Source: Membranipora membranacea
Taxonomy: Eukaryota; Bryozoa; Gymnolaemata; Cheilostomatida; Membraniporidae
Direction of reading: 5' to 3'
Length of the DNA stretch: 64,000 bases
NCBI GenBank assembly: GCA_914767715.1
Contig: OU612074.1
Coordinates: 3,177,501-3,241,500, forward strand
This document shows positions 34,816-46,900 of the stretch, in pieces (within the stretch, counting starts at the first letter, position 1; every line of letters begins with the position of its first letter). The notes beneath the pieces are model-generated. The model ran no database searches. It had not been told where the DNA came from and was given only the letters and a program-made list of their open reading frames with translations. A program made the translations under genes and the position numbers.

Positions 34816-37156
34816 CTATGATACAATGATCGGAAATGGGTTCTTGGTGAACACTGCTGTCTTACAAACACTTCCGCATCCTTCGCTGCAGCAAAGTTTT
34901 CCTTGTCCACACTCTGAGTCACTGAGGCAGTTAACTCCAGGTATGAATCGACATATTCCTGCTAGACCACTGCTAGCTGGGCACTCTCCCTGCGTTGGTA
35001 CCGGGGTAGGGTTGTCTGAAATGTAAGAATATATTTTAAGTTCAGACTGAGAGTTGGAAGCAAACAATACATTTAATTTCAGTAAAAGAATTAGGTTTGG
35101 TATCATTCTACAGCTCTCAGTCAAACTATTAAACTGCTATAGGATCATAAAACCTGTTGCTCAGTTTCAACTGATTTTCATTCAAAGTTGAGACACTAGG
35201 TAACTAAAATTGAACTATTCTTATATGGTAGCCTATACATAATAGTACATTTTAAGTACCTTTCTTTACCACTTCAACTTTGAATGAAAATCCGTTGAAA
35301 CTGAGCCACACTATGTTGATGAATCTATAGCAGTATTCTAAATTAGACTGAGAACTCTAGAATTATTCCAAAAACCGGATTATTTCAGTAGTAAGATGCT
35401 CGATAAGGCACCATATTACAATAGTAGGACGAAGCATCTAGACCAGCATGGTATCTTACGCAGAGGGTCTGTTGGTATCTCTTAAATAACTAGTAGCTGT
35501 TGAGAACTCAAATCTGTAAAGATGACATTGAACAAGTAGTATTATGTGACTTTTGATTATACGGAAAAACATAGTCACGTAACAGCGAGCGGAAGAGGCA
35601 CATAAACTAGCTTCACGTTGGTGATAGAACTTACTGCATGAACATAATTGACAGCCTTTTGAGTCTTTCTTGTATCCATTACTGCAGTAGAGACCACATG
35701 CGGGTTGGTATGAACAAGGTCCCCCTAATAATAGAAATGTGAAAGTAGTGAAAGTGAATGCAAAGGTTTTGGTCGGCATCGCTTGCAGCTAGTTATGGTG
35801 ACTTTTGTTTGTGACCGATATATCCAACAAAAATGATAGTTGCTTCAATCAACATTTCATTACATGGTCTTGTAATATGCTAGGCTTGTTTGTGTCAGTG
35901 TGTACCGTTTTGTTAAGGGTGATACAAACGGTGGTATTCGAGTGATGAGTTGGCACCATTTTATCTATTTTGAATTGATCAGTAGATGTGTCAACTGTCA
36001 AATGAAATAATTATCAAACATCACGCAACAAAACAATTGGTGGTAAGGAGGAAATGAGGATATGAGGTCATTTCTTTTGTCATGACATTTCCTTGTCTGT
36101 AATCCCTGATCAACAATATTAGAGATTGCACAAGCATGTATCACCCTGGATGAGGAAATTGATCATTTAACAGTGTTAACCCAGATGATCCGCTTAATTA
36201 TGTGGTGTCAAATTGGTCCCTATACTATCTGTGTGTAATGCTTGGTCATTTTTATCTTCTCAAAAATAACAGACTAAATATATAATATAAACTAGGATGG
36301 TTTATGTTAGAAGAGGATTTTTGTCACCTCGAACCCAAATATTTCACAGCGAAGCAACAGAATATTTTATGCTACAATAACAGAATAATGGTCTATACAT
36401 ATCAGTGACATATTTGTGAGAGTGATGTGTAGAATACTTACAGAATGATGTTTTTCTGGGTTGAGCAATTCCTGAAACAAAAATAAAAAAGTTACTCATC
36501 AAAAAGTTTCATAATTTGGATAATAATGATGAATTGTCCAGTGGTTCATATTCCAAGTATATGTGTCATTCAGCGCTGCTTACGAGGCCAATGTGAATGT
36601 ACTTACTCAGGGTCACGCACATGGCAAATACAATTTGCGCATCCTTGTACCATGTGAAGGTGGGCAAGCTAGATTTGTTTATGAAGATCTCAGCTCCATT
36701 GGCAGCATGGGTAGTGACTTTGATTCGAACCCACAACTCTAAGATTCAAACGCTTGAACCATTTTCACATTGCCACCCTGTAACCCTTATATGCACTATA
36801 ATTTGACAATGGAATATATTCATCTTACAAATTTAAGCTTCAACCTTATTTAGTGCACTGTTGTACGAGGTAAGAGGAGGCAAGCTAGATTTGTATATGA
36901 ATAGCTCATCTCCATTGACAGGATGGGGTAGTGACTTTGATTCAAACCTCAACTCTTAAATTCAAAAGCGCAAACCTTTTTCACTACGCCGCCCTATAAT
37001 AAATATATATGCATCACAATTTGCCAAGGGAATATAGTCATCTTACAAATTCAAGACAAGTCAAAAATAGACAAAATGATAAATTTATAACTTACTCAAT
37101 GCAGATGCAGCAGCAAAGGCACACAGAAGTGTCACACAAATATAAAGTCCCTTCAT
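34816..37156 (-). CDS. Secreted antistasin-WAP protease inhibitor F
   Basis: Four exons: 37096-37156, 36442-36471, 35635-35724 and 34816-35015, all phase 1, giving 126 residues. The signal peptide is MKGLYICVTLLCAFAAASA. The 30-nt exon encodes IAQPRKTSF. The antistasin exon has six cysteines (C-x5-C-x3-C-x10-C-x2-C-x-C). The WAP exon has eight, with LSDSECGQGKLCCSEGCG. The C terminus TKNPFPIIVS is shorter than in D by two lysine-type positions. Introns are 424 to 972 bp except intron 1, which is 624 bp and contains a tandem SINE-like pair. It is the most upstream intact family member in the window. Function as for D: probable extracellular protease inhibitor. Confidence 0.87.
36640..37050 (-). 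repeat. Tandem tRNA-like SINE pair in gene F intron 1
   Basis: Two diverged copies of about 190 bp (36640-36830 and 36860-37050). The first contains GATTCGAACCC, an exact reverse B box; the second has GATTCAAACC. Both share GGCAAGCTAGATTTGT and a common 3' part. No A box is clear. They lie between the signal exon and the 30-nt exon. Confidence 0.6.
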
Positions 37157-37235
37157 CTTTGTCTGTCTTTGTTTGTTATGAGTCTGTCTCCTCTAATGAT
37201 GTGAGTTGTAAATGATATACGCTTAGAGTGAGTAG

Positions 37236-37287
37236 CTTATATAGCTGGATCACACAAGAAGGGTGTCATTGCGGTTGCCATGGTAAA
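37236..37287 (-). promoter_or_regulatory. Promoter of gene F: TATA box and X-box
   Basis: TATATAAG on the minus strand at 37236-37243, about 80 bp before the ATG, and GTTGCCATGGTAAA at 37274-37287, a 13-of-14 match to the palindromic RFX X-box. The TTGTGTGATC element lies between. Confidence 0.68.
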
Positions 37288-38115
37288 TTGTAGCTTTTAC
37301 AATTGCCAACAGCCCTTCTGGAACTGATAACGGTGATCAATGCGAGATTGAATGACGTGTAACCTCATATCCTATGTCATAATATCAGAGCAGTTTTGAT
37401 TCCAGGCTTAACCGGACCACTTCCTTGACTATCCCATCGTTGGTCAATTTGAAGCCAGTGATAGGTTCGTCTGTTGCTGGATCTTGCCTGTTCATTCACA
37501 ACAATCAAAAATGACTCCAAACCTTAAATTTCTTGCCTGTCCATAAATACTTGCTTTTCATAGAATGGCCAACCCGATATATTGCCGAGAATGCATACTA
37601 TCAATTCCAACCTGGCATCACCACATTCATTCATATTTACCAGGCATCTTTCACACATTGCTTGTGGTATTTCTTCCTTCTTCTATATACTAATTATGAG
37701 TGAGAATACCAGTTTTCTGACAAACTTATCCCCCTGATGCATAGCCTCTCAAGAGTTCTTCTCTTGGGTTTTGTAAGTTATTGTAATGTTGACAGACATC
37801 TGTGTATTATGTTAGATCTAACCAGCATTGAGTTTGAGTCAATGCGAAACCCAATATTACTGATGACACCTCTCAATCAACTGTGTCCTTCTATGTCAGA
37901 CAAAGTGTAATAACATTGCTTGATTTGCTGTTTGGTCCAAAAAGGTGCTACTCTAATTGTCCATTACTTGTCTTGCCTTTCGAGATCCTGGATACAAAAA
38001 CTCAAGGATTACAGAAGCCAATGCTACACAATGTGCTCACCTCAAGCATTGAACCCATAATATTAAACATGCTGTATTGCTTGAATTTTGACACTCAAAC
38101 AGTTTATCCATAAGT

Positions 38116-39854
38116 CAGTGGTACTTTTGTAAGGGATAATGAAGTGGAGCTCTTACTTATTTATATTTTTTAATTCATCAATCAATCCTCCCAGCCGGCA
38201 AGGTTTAGCCAGCAACCTTCTGTAGAGGTTGCCAATGGGCAGCTTTATTGTTAGCCAATATCCTCTGACATCACCTGTCTTTGATAGGTATGTCAGAGGG
38301 AGCCAGATATCTCCATTTCCCAGCAACAGATATAATTGGTTGTAGATGCTTCTGCTTTTATACTCTATTTACTTGCCATTGGCGGTTGCAGAAATAACTT
38401 TTCTGGACTGACAACACATAGCCAACACTCAAATATTTATGTATTTACCATCTTTTAGTATTGCTCCAGCATGAGAACAGTTAACTCCCCATTGTTTTCG
38501 ACAGGGCTCTCAACCACTCAGGTTTAGCCCGAGTTACTCAAATTTTTGGGTTCAGCTCAGGCTACTCAGGGGATTTTAAAATGTAAGCTAAAAACTCAGA
38601 TTTTGCTCGTTGGCAGAGATGAATAATATATAAACAATGCTAAATGTTGCCTTACAATAATTTATGCCATAGTATTAATGAATGATCCAGTATTAGATTC
38701 TAGTTGTGATAAGCTATGTAAATAATACTGCACTGCCTATACTAATAATGCCTCTCACTGCACTCACTGTAATAATACATTACATTAATTATGCGTTTCT
38801 ACCCTGGCGCCTCGATTCAATTATTGCACTGCCTATACTAATAATGCCTCTCACTGCACTCACTGTAATAATACTCTCACTGTTCAAGTCATTTCTAAAT
38901 CAATGATCAAACAATGATCCCAGAGATCCCAAGAGGTTATTATTATGGCTAAATAGAAATGGGAATTTTAGACATGTTAAAAAAGTGATTTTGCAGGTGA
39001 ACCGGATAAATCCAGGCAATGATTTCAATAGCATCACATTACATTAATTATGCCTTTCCACCCTGGCGCCTTTAAATCAATATTTTTACAAACATCATAT
39101 TTTAACATCATGGGGATTCATTTTCACCTGTGGAGACGGCCTTGGTTAGTCCATATGAATTGGTTCATCGGGATCAAATCTAAAATTATTTAAGACTTTA
39201 TGTTCACAAGAAATGCTCTAGGTTTTTATTGATTTACTTGCTACCACAAACATGAAATGTTGCGAGAAAAGGATGCATATACTTTGTCAATAAAGGAACT
39301 TGCTACTAGAGTATGGAACTTGCATTTGAGGGCATCGCTCTAGAAGATTGTGTATGATGTGATCAAGGAGTTGCCTTTAACAATTAAATTAAAAACTTTC
39401 CTTAGTAATTTCTTGTCTATGGTACATATGCTCGTGTGCAAAACGGGCAGACAATAAATACATAAAGAGGGAAATTACACAACTTTTGAACATCATGAAA
39501 GCTAATGGCTTTGAACTTAGATGCAACATTTTTTTAACAACATACATTCTTTGACTTGCTTTGCCAGCTATTCTTTGCACATAATCTTCAAATCTCAGGT
39601 GTTTCACCCGACAATATTTCGGTGCCATCTCAGACGTACCCTCAGCTGTTTATGCTCAGGGCTTTTTACACCTTTAAAATACCACTATGTGACATGCTAA
39701 TATAAAAACTCAGGTTTCGAATCCTCCCCGGCTGAGAGTCCTGCTTATCCAGGGAACAAAAAAAATTGAAGTGGAGCTCAGCTCCACTTCAAGAAGGGTG
39801 TTTATAACCAAGTGGAGCTAGGCTCCACTTACTCACTGTACAAAAGTACCACTG
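38116..39854. mobile_element. hAT-like non-autonomous DNA transposon
   Basis: Perfect 16-bp terminal inverted repeats CAGTGGTACTTTTGTA (38116-38131 and 39839-39854) are followed inward by more imperfect inverted sequence (GAAGTGGAGCTC and its reverse). The flanks CCATAAGT (38108-38115) and CCCTAAGT (39855-39862) form an 8-bp target-site duplication with one mismatch, the size used by hAT elements. No transposase is seen. Inside are a short direct duplication (38740-38790 with 38822-38875), a retrotransposon relic and a 23-bp perfect palindrome at 39768-39790. Confidence 0.75.
39389..39628 (-). pseudogene. Non-LTR reverse transcriptase C-terminal relic
   Basis: The minus strand reads VKHLRFEDYVQRI, KASQRMYVVKKML and FKSCVISLFMY, which match the thumb region that follows the RT core (HL.F..H...I..KASQRLY.L, then FKS.V.S...Y). 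Earlier RT motifs are missing. It lies inside the hAT-like element, so it was captured or nested. Confidence 0.5.
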
Positions 39855-40732
39855 CCCTAAGTTGCTATCGAATCAATTATTTACCAATTTGTGGCAGTTA
39901 TAGACAGATGTGTTTCACCAGTTGGCACAGAGGGCAGAAAATTTGTTTCTGTATGTGAGGGCGTCATGGACTAACAAGGGCGTTCTATATAGGCATTAAG
40001 ATGAAAATTAAACAGGGCCGATATGATAGCTAAACGATTCCATCACGTTATCACAAAAACACGATTTTAAAACCAGATGTACTTTTGAATCATGTTTTAA
40101 TTGTCTGTGGCTGGAACAACATACAATGATTCTCAGAGATTCCACTGTCAGTAGTGATGATGCTTGGACATCGGAAGGCTGGTATGCAAAGAATCTGCAA
40201 ACTTAGAGGAACTTGGGCAGGCAAGGACTGACATTTTATTTAGCATGGACAGGTATGGACATAAATATAGAGAAGATTGGTAAGGTTGTAATTAAGAGAG
40301 CTTGAAAAAAATGCCCTTTGCCATGTTGACATGATGGCTTTGTTCACCATAATCCCCTAAAGTCCTATTGCAAGATTTGGGATTGGTACCCGATTTCCAA
40401 GCCATTTGACTTATTCTCTACTCTTCTCCAATACATTTAGTAGCATATTTATTTAATATTCAATGAAATAAATCGGCGCAATATGAGGCTGATTTCAGCT
40501 TGGCAGAATACCGGTAAATCTTTGATTTTTTTAGCTATGTCAAGTGAAAATCAGAGGACAGGTCAAGTCGTATATGCATGCCTAGTTAGTGAAATTTGAC
40601 TCATACCGATCACTCGGCCCTTCTTGACAACAAAAGATATCATCAGAATCAGGTTGCCACCTTGAATGATTTTTACCATTAGTCCTTTACTCAATGAAAA
40701 TTTACTCATAGTCGTCGTCGGTAATTTTTATT

Positions 40733-41130
40733 AGCCAATGTGTTGGCTCAGATTGGTTGGTGGGAGAGAGAAGAGCCAATGCCAGGTCATATGGTACTTT
40801 CAGGATAGTACATATGACCTTGACATTGCTTAACCTATAACAAATATGGGATATTGCATAAGATGAAAGATTGATGACTAGAGACGGTTAAAAACCCACG
40901 AAACTCTCACACACACACAGATATCCAAGTACGCACTCTACCGATTGCGCTATCAGGATATGAGATTGCAGGGTCCATAATCACTATACAAATCAAAGCT
41001 GGCCCATTCAGTACTTCCAGTGGTCAAAAGTAAGGCAATTTTGAAGGTACTTTCCTTTCTTATCATATGACCTGTCATTGGCTCTTTTCTCTCTCCACCT
41101 ACCATCAGAGTTAACACATTGGCTATGATT
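40733..41130. repeat. Inverted repeat derived from inhibitor upstream DNA
   Basis: 40733-40815 and 41045-41130 are imperfect reverse complements. Both resemble the CCAAT-containing region upstream of genes A and B (around 5400-5470 and 19455-19520). Confidence 0.5.
40885..40965 (-). mobile_element. tRNA-like SINE head, degraded
   Basis: The minus strand has TAGCGCAATCGGTAGAGTGC, a good D-arm and A box, followed after about 35 nt by GTGGGTTTTTAACC, a weak B box. It sits in the spacer of the inverted repeat around it. Confidence 0.5.
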
Positions 41131-41660
41131 TTGTACAAACTGATAGCCTATATCTCCAATCGAACAGTACCAATCGTACCATCGTACCAATGCAAATAAA
41201 TACCTATTAACCATAATTGAATGGCTTTGAAACATTAACGCATACCGTATTTTTGAATTGCCAATAAATCAGCTAGGGTTCTACTCAAATACCACAAGAA
41301 GACCGGAGCAACAATAGTCTGACAACTAGTTCTGCCGTAGTTATGCAACACTCCAACGTTGCAGAAATTCCTGAAATTTCTTGGTAAAACTTATGCTTAG
41401 TTTTTGAAATTGTCCCCCTTTCACATCTATGGGGTATTTATGCCTAGTGTTGTGCAAGTGAAATAATCCTAACATAATAGTCATACAGATGCTAAGGTAG
41501 GTAAACGGCTGAGAGTAATTCTACATAAGATATCGTTGAATTGTTCAAGAATGTTTATAGTTAGACGGTTCACTGCAGGCTATTTAGCAGGATGTGCCAA
41601 TGCGGGGACAGTCTCAGCGGAGCTAAACGACCCTGATTTGTTATATAGAGACAAGGCGTG

Positions 41661-41891
41661 ATCGCTTCTGGGCCTATTGGCTAAGATCAAAGTGTCACTG
41701 CCAATGGCCGAGTAGTGCCAGTTTAGTTTTGGCAGCTCGCTGCTCACCCACGATTAGGAAGTCTTCTACGGCCTCACCTCAAGGATGCATTCTAGTTTTC
41801 TAGGATGCATCACATTCTCAGTATGAGGATTTAGGGCACCTTGCGTCCCTCTTTAGGGGCAGCCCAATCTTCTGTTTCTTGTCAAACAGTA
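41661..41891 (+). mobile_element. U2-headed SINE, copy 3, full length
   Basis: This 231-bp element starts ATCGCTTCTGGGCCTATTGG, matching U2 snRNA from nucleotide 1, and keeps homology to about nucleotide 30 (CTAAGATCAA). The rest is the common body of the family and does not contain the U2 branch-site region, Sm site or later stems. It is flanked by an exact 12-bp direct repeat AGACAAGGCGTG (41649-41660 and 41892-41903), the mark of target-primed retrotransposition. The 3' end is GTCAAACAGTA, without a poly(A). Confidence 0.9.
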
Positions 41892-41903
41892 AGACAAGGC
41901 GTG

Positions 41904-43968
41904 CTAATATTATTGTTTAAAGATTTGGTTATAGACACGTGACTGCTGACTGCGAAGAGAACACAGCAGCATGATTGAAGAAAACCATTTTGGTTGAAGG
42001 TTGCAGCCAAGTACAATCTATTTTCAGGTAGTGTTGAAAGAATGCGAGGATGAGACAAGTGTCATGCAGTGTTTTAGAAAAGGTTTGAGCTTACAAAGGA
42101 TTGAGAGGAATAATACCGAAACCAATCTGACATGAGGAGTCATATGAGAATCAAGCAATGTTGCTTGATATCATGACTCATGAGTAAAAAAAATCTGCTT
42201 TTGCAAACCTGTTCAAAGTTACAGGCAGTAGGATAGAGGATGTCATGGTTTTTGAAATTTCTGTTAGAAGCTCTGTAAGCTTTTCTTGTTTAACGAAAGC
42301 ATCCTGAGCTGCAACTTGACATTAGACATCATCTTTAAACGCATGCTGAGCAGACTTTAATGGGAATCTGGTTCCTCTACAAACAGAGAAGACACCAAAA
42401 ACAGTTGGCTGCTTCCCAATCATATTGGGTTATATAGTATTCATACCTATTGGATCAAACATGTCAAATATATATCCTCAGCAGAACAGCAAAGCTAGCA
42501 AGGTACTATTGCCTGAAAATTACAGGAAATTTACAAACGTAACTAAATCATCTAGATCATTCATGAAGTGAGATGTATTGTAGTTGGAGTAATATTGATG
42601 TGAGGAGAGGATTCAGAATATTAGTTCACTGCTGTTCAGTGAGCAGTCTCAGTAGATTTGAGTCGCCCTGCTTTGAGATCTGGGTATGTGGAAGACGTGA
42701 CATTGATATAATTGGGAATGATGCAGAATATCACTTTGAGCCTAGTTCACTGCACTTTATTTAGGTCAGTCAAATAGGACGATTGTGAGTGCAGCACATC
42801 AGAGCTACTCAGATAATGTATATGCTAATTATACTACAAAAAGACTTAGGACCTACTCATAATTCAGTTCTTAGTATCACCTTCCATCGGTTCTGTATCA
42901 CATTCCAACATAGCTGTACATGTCTTCAGCTGCTCCTGATTTACATTAACCACTGCTGCCATTTGAAGTTGTTAGCAGATTTTTATTTGTTCTCAAATGA
43001 CCCATCCAAGCATTATGATAATGGTTATGAGAGTTGGTGGACTTACTAATAGCCTAGCTACCCATGTTATCAATCCTTACTACGAAGCTTGAATGCCATT
43101 TCATGCAACAAATACATTTGTGCCAAGGAGTGACATGTTGACTAACACTTTAAGTGATTGGTATCTACAAGACTAAAGAGGCTCTCTCATAGGTATACCT
43201 GAAATTTCCAATTTGGAAAGACAGTTGATGAATCGCTTAACAACTAAAAGTTTGTTAAAGCGCAGTGAATTGACACTTGTTCTTAAGTAACCATGCTCTC
43301 CTTTCAAAGGTAGGGCTAAAGATTGAATTTTGTTTCAGTTGATGTGTATCATTACAAAAACACCAATTTTATAAATCGCAGATATCATTTTGATTATTGA
43401 TCGAAGCTTCAATAGTTTGGCATAGAAGGCTGCAAGCAGTAAGAGAAAAAAGGAAGTTTGGTAAGGATTGTCTAACATGTTCCGTTAGGCTGATTATAAA
43501 TAAAAAAAATGAGATGAAAATCATTTGAAAAGCAAGCATAAAAATTATTGATAGTAAAACTAACTAAGAAAACAAAAACTTGTCCAATATTTGCCATCAA
43601 TGATTGGCACTAGATTATTGACAAGTTTGTAAACTGTTAAGAGATAAAGATATCAAAACAAATTAAAGTTTTAGGAATACTATATAGCTGCCTTGTCAAA
43701 ATCAATTATTTTGAGACAGTGATTTTCAATTTTATAAAACTCATTTTTATATGGTCATTTGTGATATGCAAGATGAACAATATTCCAATGACATCAATAA
43801 GACCAGTTTACTAGAGGCGAGCCAGCTAGGGAGATGAAAATGTTATGTTACGTTATTTTCTGTTATGTTCTGTTATTGCTAAATTGCAAATAAACTTCCA
43901 TAGCAATGAAATATTTGTAGTATCCAATTCTGTCAAGAAGGACAACTAGACTATTGACATTGAAGCCT
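41904..43968. other. Intergenic, no gene seen
   Basis: AT-rich sequence with no recognised exon, repeat or domain. Confidence 0.4.
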
Positions 43969-46900
43969 CTATTCCCCTTTGCATTTATAGAACACCTCGG
44001 CCCGCTGCAGGAAGGCTGAATCGTATCGTCCTGTAGGGTTCTTATACCATGGTCCCCAACGCATTTGGAAGTGACCATATTCTCCTGATAGTAAATTGCT
44101 AATTACGTACATTTTATACCACCATGCTCCTAGGTAATATAGAAAATAAAATTATAACCAAATAATAGGGGATCCAGATAACAGCTTCAGCCATGACACC
44201 ATGATTCTGCCTATTCAAAATTATCACTGTGAATCATCAATTGTTGTAATGCTCATAACTCTTTCTCAACATTACCGTTCCTGGTTAAGACATTCTGGAA
44301 CGCAATTATGGTCGAGTAGTATACATAATCAAGTGAGTCGTGAAAATTGAATAGTCTCAGAGGTCAAATAGTGTTATCACATGCTTTTCAAGCAAGACAG
44401 ACCAATGGAGGAGGATAGTAAGCTTGAAATAAGTCAAATCCTCATAGCTTGACTACCAGCTACGAAGAAATATTTTGTAAAAGACATTTAGTATTTTGCA
44501 ATTCAGTTGACCTTACCATAAATTTCTGCATAATATGCATCAGAATATGCATCTCGATCATTGTCCGAATCTGAGAAACCTCTGTCTCTACTATGAAACA
44601 TCCCATCTCCGACATAAACTCCAGTTTGCTGACCTTTATAAGAAATGTTTATTCACTTTAGATTTGTATTATGTAACAAATTTCAAAAAAATTCTTTGGT
44701 GACTGTCACATATATGAGTGAGGATAACTTGGAATGAATTAAAGTGATTGTGAAGGAATCAAGTTTTTTGTATCCTTTTCTAGAGTTCTTAGATACATGA
44801 AGCTATATGCCTCGAGTGAGTGTATCATAACATGTACCCACCGATTGTTAGTGTATGAAGTGAGTTCAGTGCTATTTTGAATTCTTTATATTCTGCCCAA
44901 CCATAGTGACCAGACATATCCCACATGCGGAACCTCAAACTACATTGAGAACATGCAGAATGACTGCTGCAGCACTCGAGACACCTTCAAAAGTAACAAC
45001 AACCGATTACCTCCTTTTCGGCTCAGAACAAAAGCACGTATGTGCTCGATAAGTGATGATTGATTTTTCCTCAGCAGAAAATGTAAGCATCGTGTTATAT
45101 ACTAGGTAGTGTAAAAATAAATTTTCTATGACAGCATCCCTATATAATGTCTTTTATAGTTTAATATTATGTGAAGAAGTTCGAAAACTATTCTATTCAA
45201 TAATAACCAGTCAAGACTACCCAAAAGCATGCAGTTATGCCGAAATATTATCTAATAGGTTTTCCTTTGCAAGTGTTATGTTTGGTAAGGCTGCACATCT
45301 ACTGTTCCAATGGGGAGATGCTTCATTTGGGTAAGTTTGTAAGAAAATCCACATCAATTGTCACACTGCATGCCGTACTCCTAAATGACTCATATACACG
45401 ATTGATACACTTTGATTGAACATACCACCAAAGAAGTTTCCGTTGTCTAGCGTGAATCCCTCATTGTAACGCGTTGAAGTTGCCGGCTTCCATCCAGGGT
45501 CTCCTTCTGGTCTGAGTGTGTTCTCGATCCACAATAACCAATCTATAAATGTTTAATTTGTACTGATATCATCATTTTTTTTTGGTACATGATCACCCCT
45601 ACATCTCCTCAAGCATACCGTAGTATTATTGTATTATGCTGCACTGCAAAGCCTTACATCTTTTCTTTCTCACCTATTGACAATTTTATAATGGTAATAT
45701 TTGAGTGATTATATCACTTCACAGAGTAAGGATATTCAGAGAGGACAGTTCAATGATAGTTATAGTGCCTGCGGTATTTGATTCACTGGGGGAAAATTGT
45801 GCACAGCTGGATGCCAAAAACTCATTATCTCTATGTTATAATGACATTTTTCTTGCAGACATCCCTACCTTTGATGGGCCATAATTCATTATGTGTTTAT
45901 TCTAAAGACTGATTTCCAACTTTGTTGGAATGTCCAACCTTCAAGCTATACACCATATTGTGCTAGGATTCAAAGGCTAAGAGTAATCTAGGTTTTTAAA
46001 ATGAGTTTTTTTCATATAGATTTACATGTGACAATTGATAGACGGCTGGTCATCAAAATTAGGAAATGTCCGTGCATTGGCCTAAGCCCCACGTAAATCT
46101 ATATGATAAAACTCATTTTAAAAACCTGGATTACTCATAGCCTATGTACCCTAGCAAAAAAATGATAATAATATGGTGTATAGCTTGAAGATTGGACATT
46201 TCAGAAAAGTTGGAAATCAGTCTTTAGGATAAATACAGAATGAATTATGACCTATCAAAGGTGGCTATGTCTGCATGACAAAACTCCACTGTAACTTATA
46301 TGTATTCTGAAATTGGCAGGTGGCCAGATTGATGAAATTCCCCCAGTGTATAAAAACCGCAGGCACTATAACGATCATTGAAGTCTCCCCTCTGTATATC
46401 CTTACCCTGTGATCACTTGTTGAATGAAATTCTTTTATGGTTAATTCAGTGTTTTCGACAAGGTTAGAAAATCTGTTATAGCTACTTACCAGATTCAATT
46501 CGTAGAGAACATCTGTAATACATTGTCTCATTGATGACTCTTGTTACAGTAGCCTGTGAGCATTTGAAGATCAAGCCTTCAAACTTCTTCTCATATCTCG
46601 AGCAATATTTTTGACATTCCACAGTAGTTGTGACGTTAGTCTGCAGAAAATGCTCTGGATTGAATAGAAAATATATTAACAGAATATGAGAACCAAAGTA
46701 AATGGTTTAAACTCTGCTCACTTGATGTTTCATTCTTATTGCAATCGTTTTACCAAGCATTGATATTTGCAGGCTATCCCCTGCACTTAGTATTCTTTCT
46801 CAAAATACTATTAAATAAATTGATAATAATAAATAATAAAAAATAATAAATGATAAAAAATGATAAAAAGATGAATATATCCACTAACCTGGACATGTGC

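Noticed and set aside
38508-39752. Alternative hAT-like ends CAGGGCTCTCAA and CTGAGAGTCCTG inside the larger element
   Set aside because: They are imperfect and lack matching 8-bp flanks; the outer ends at 38116 and 39854 with a target duplication explain the structure better, though nesting is possible.
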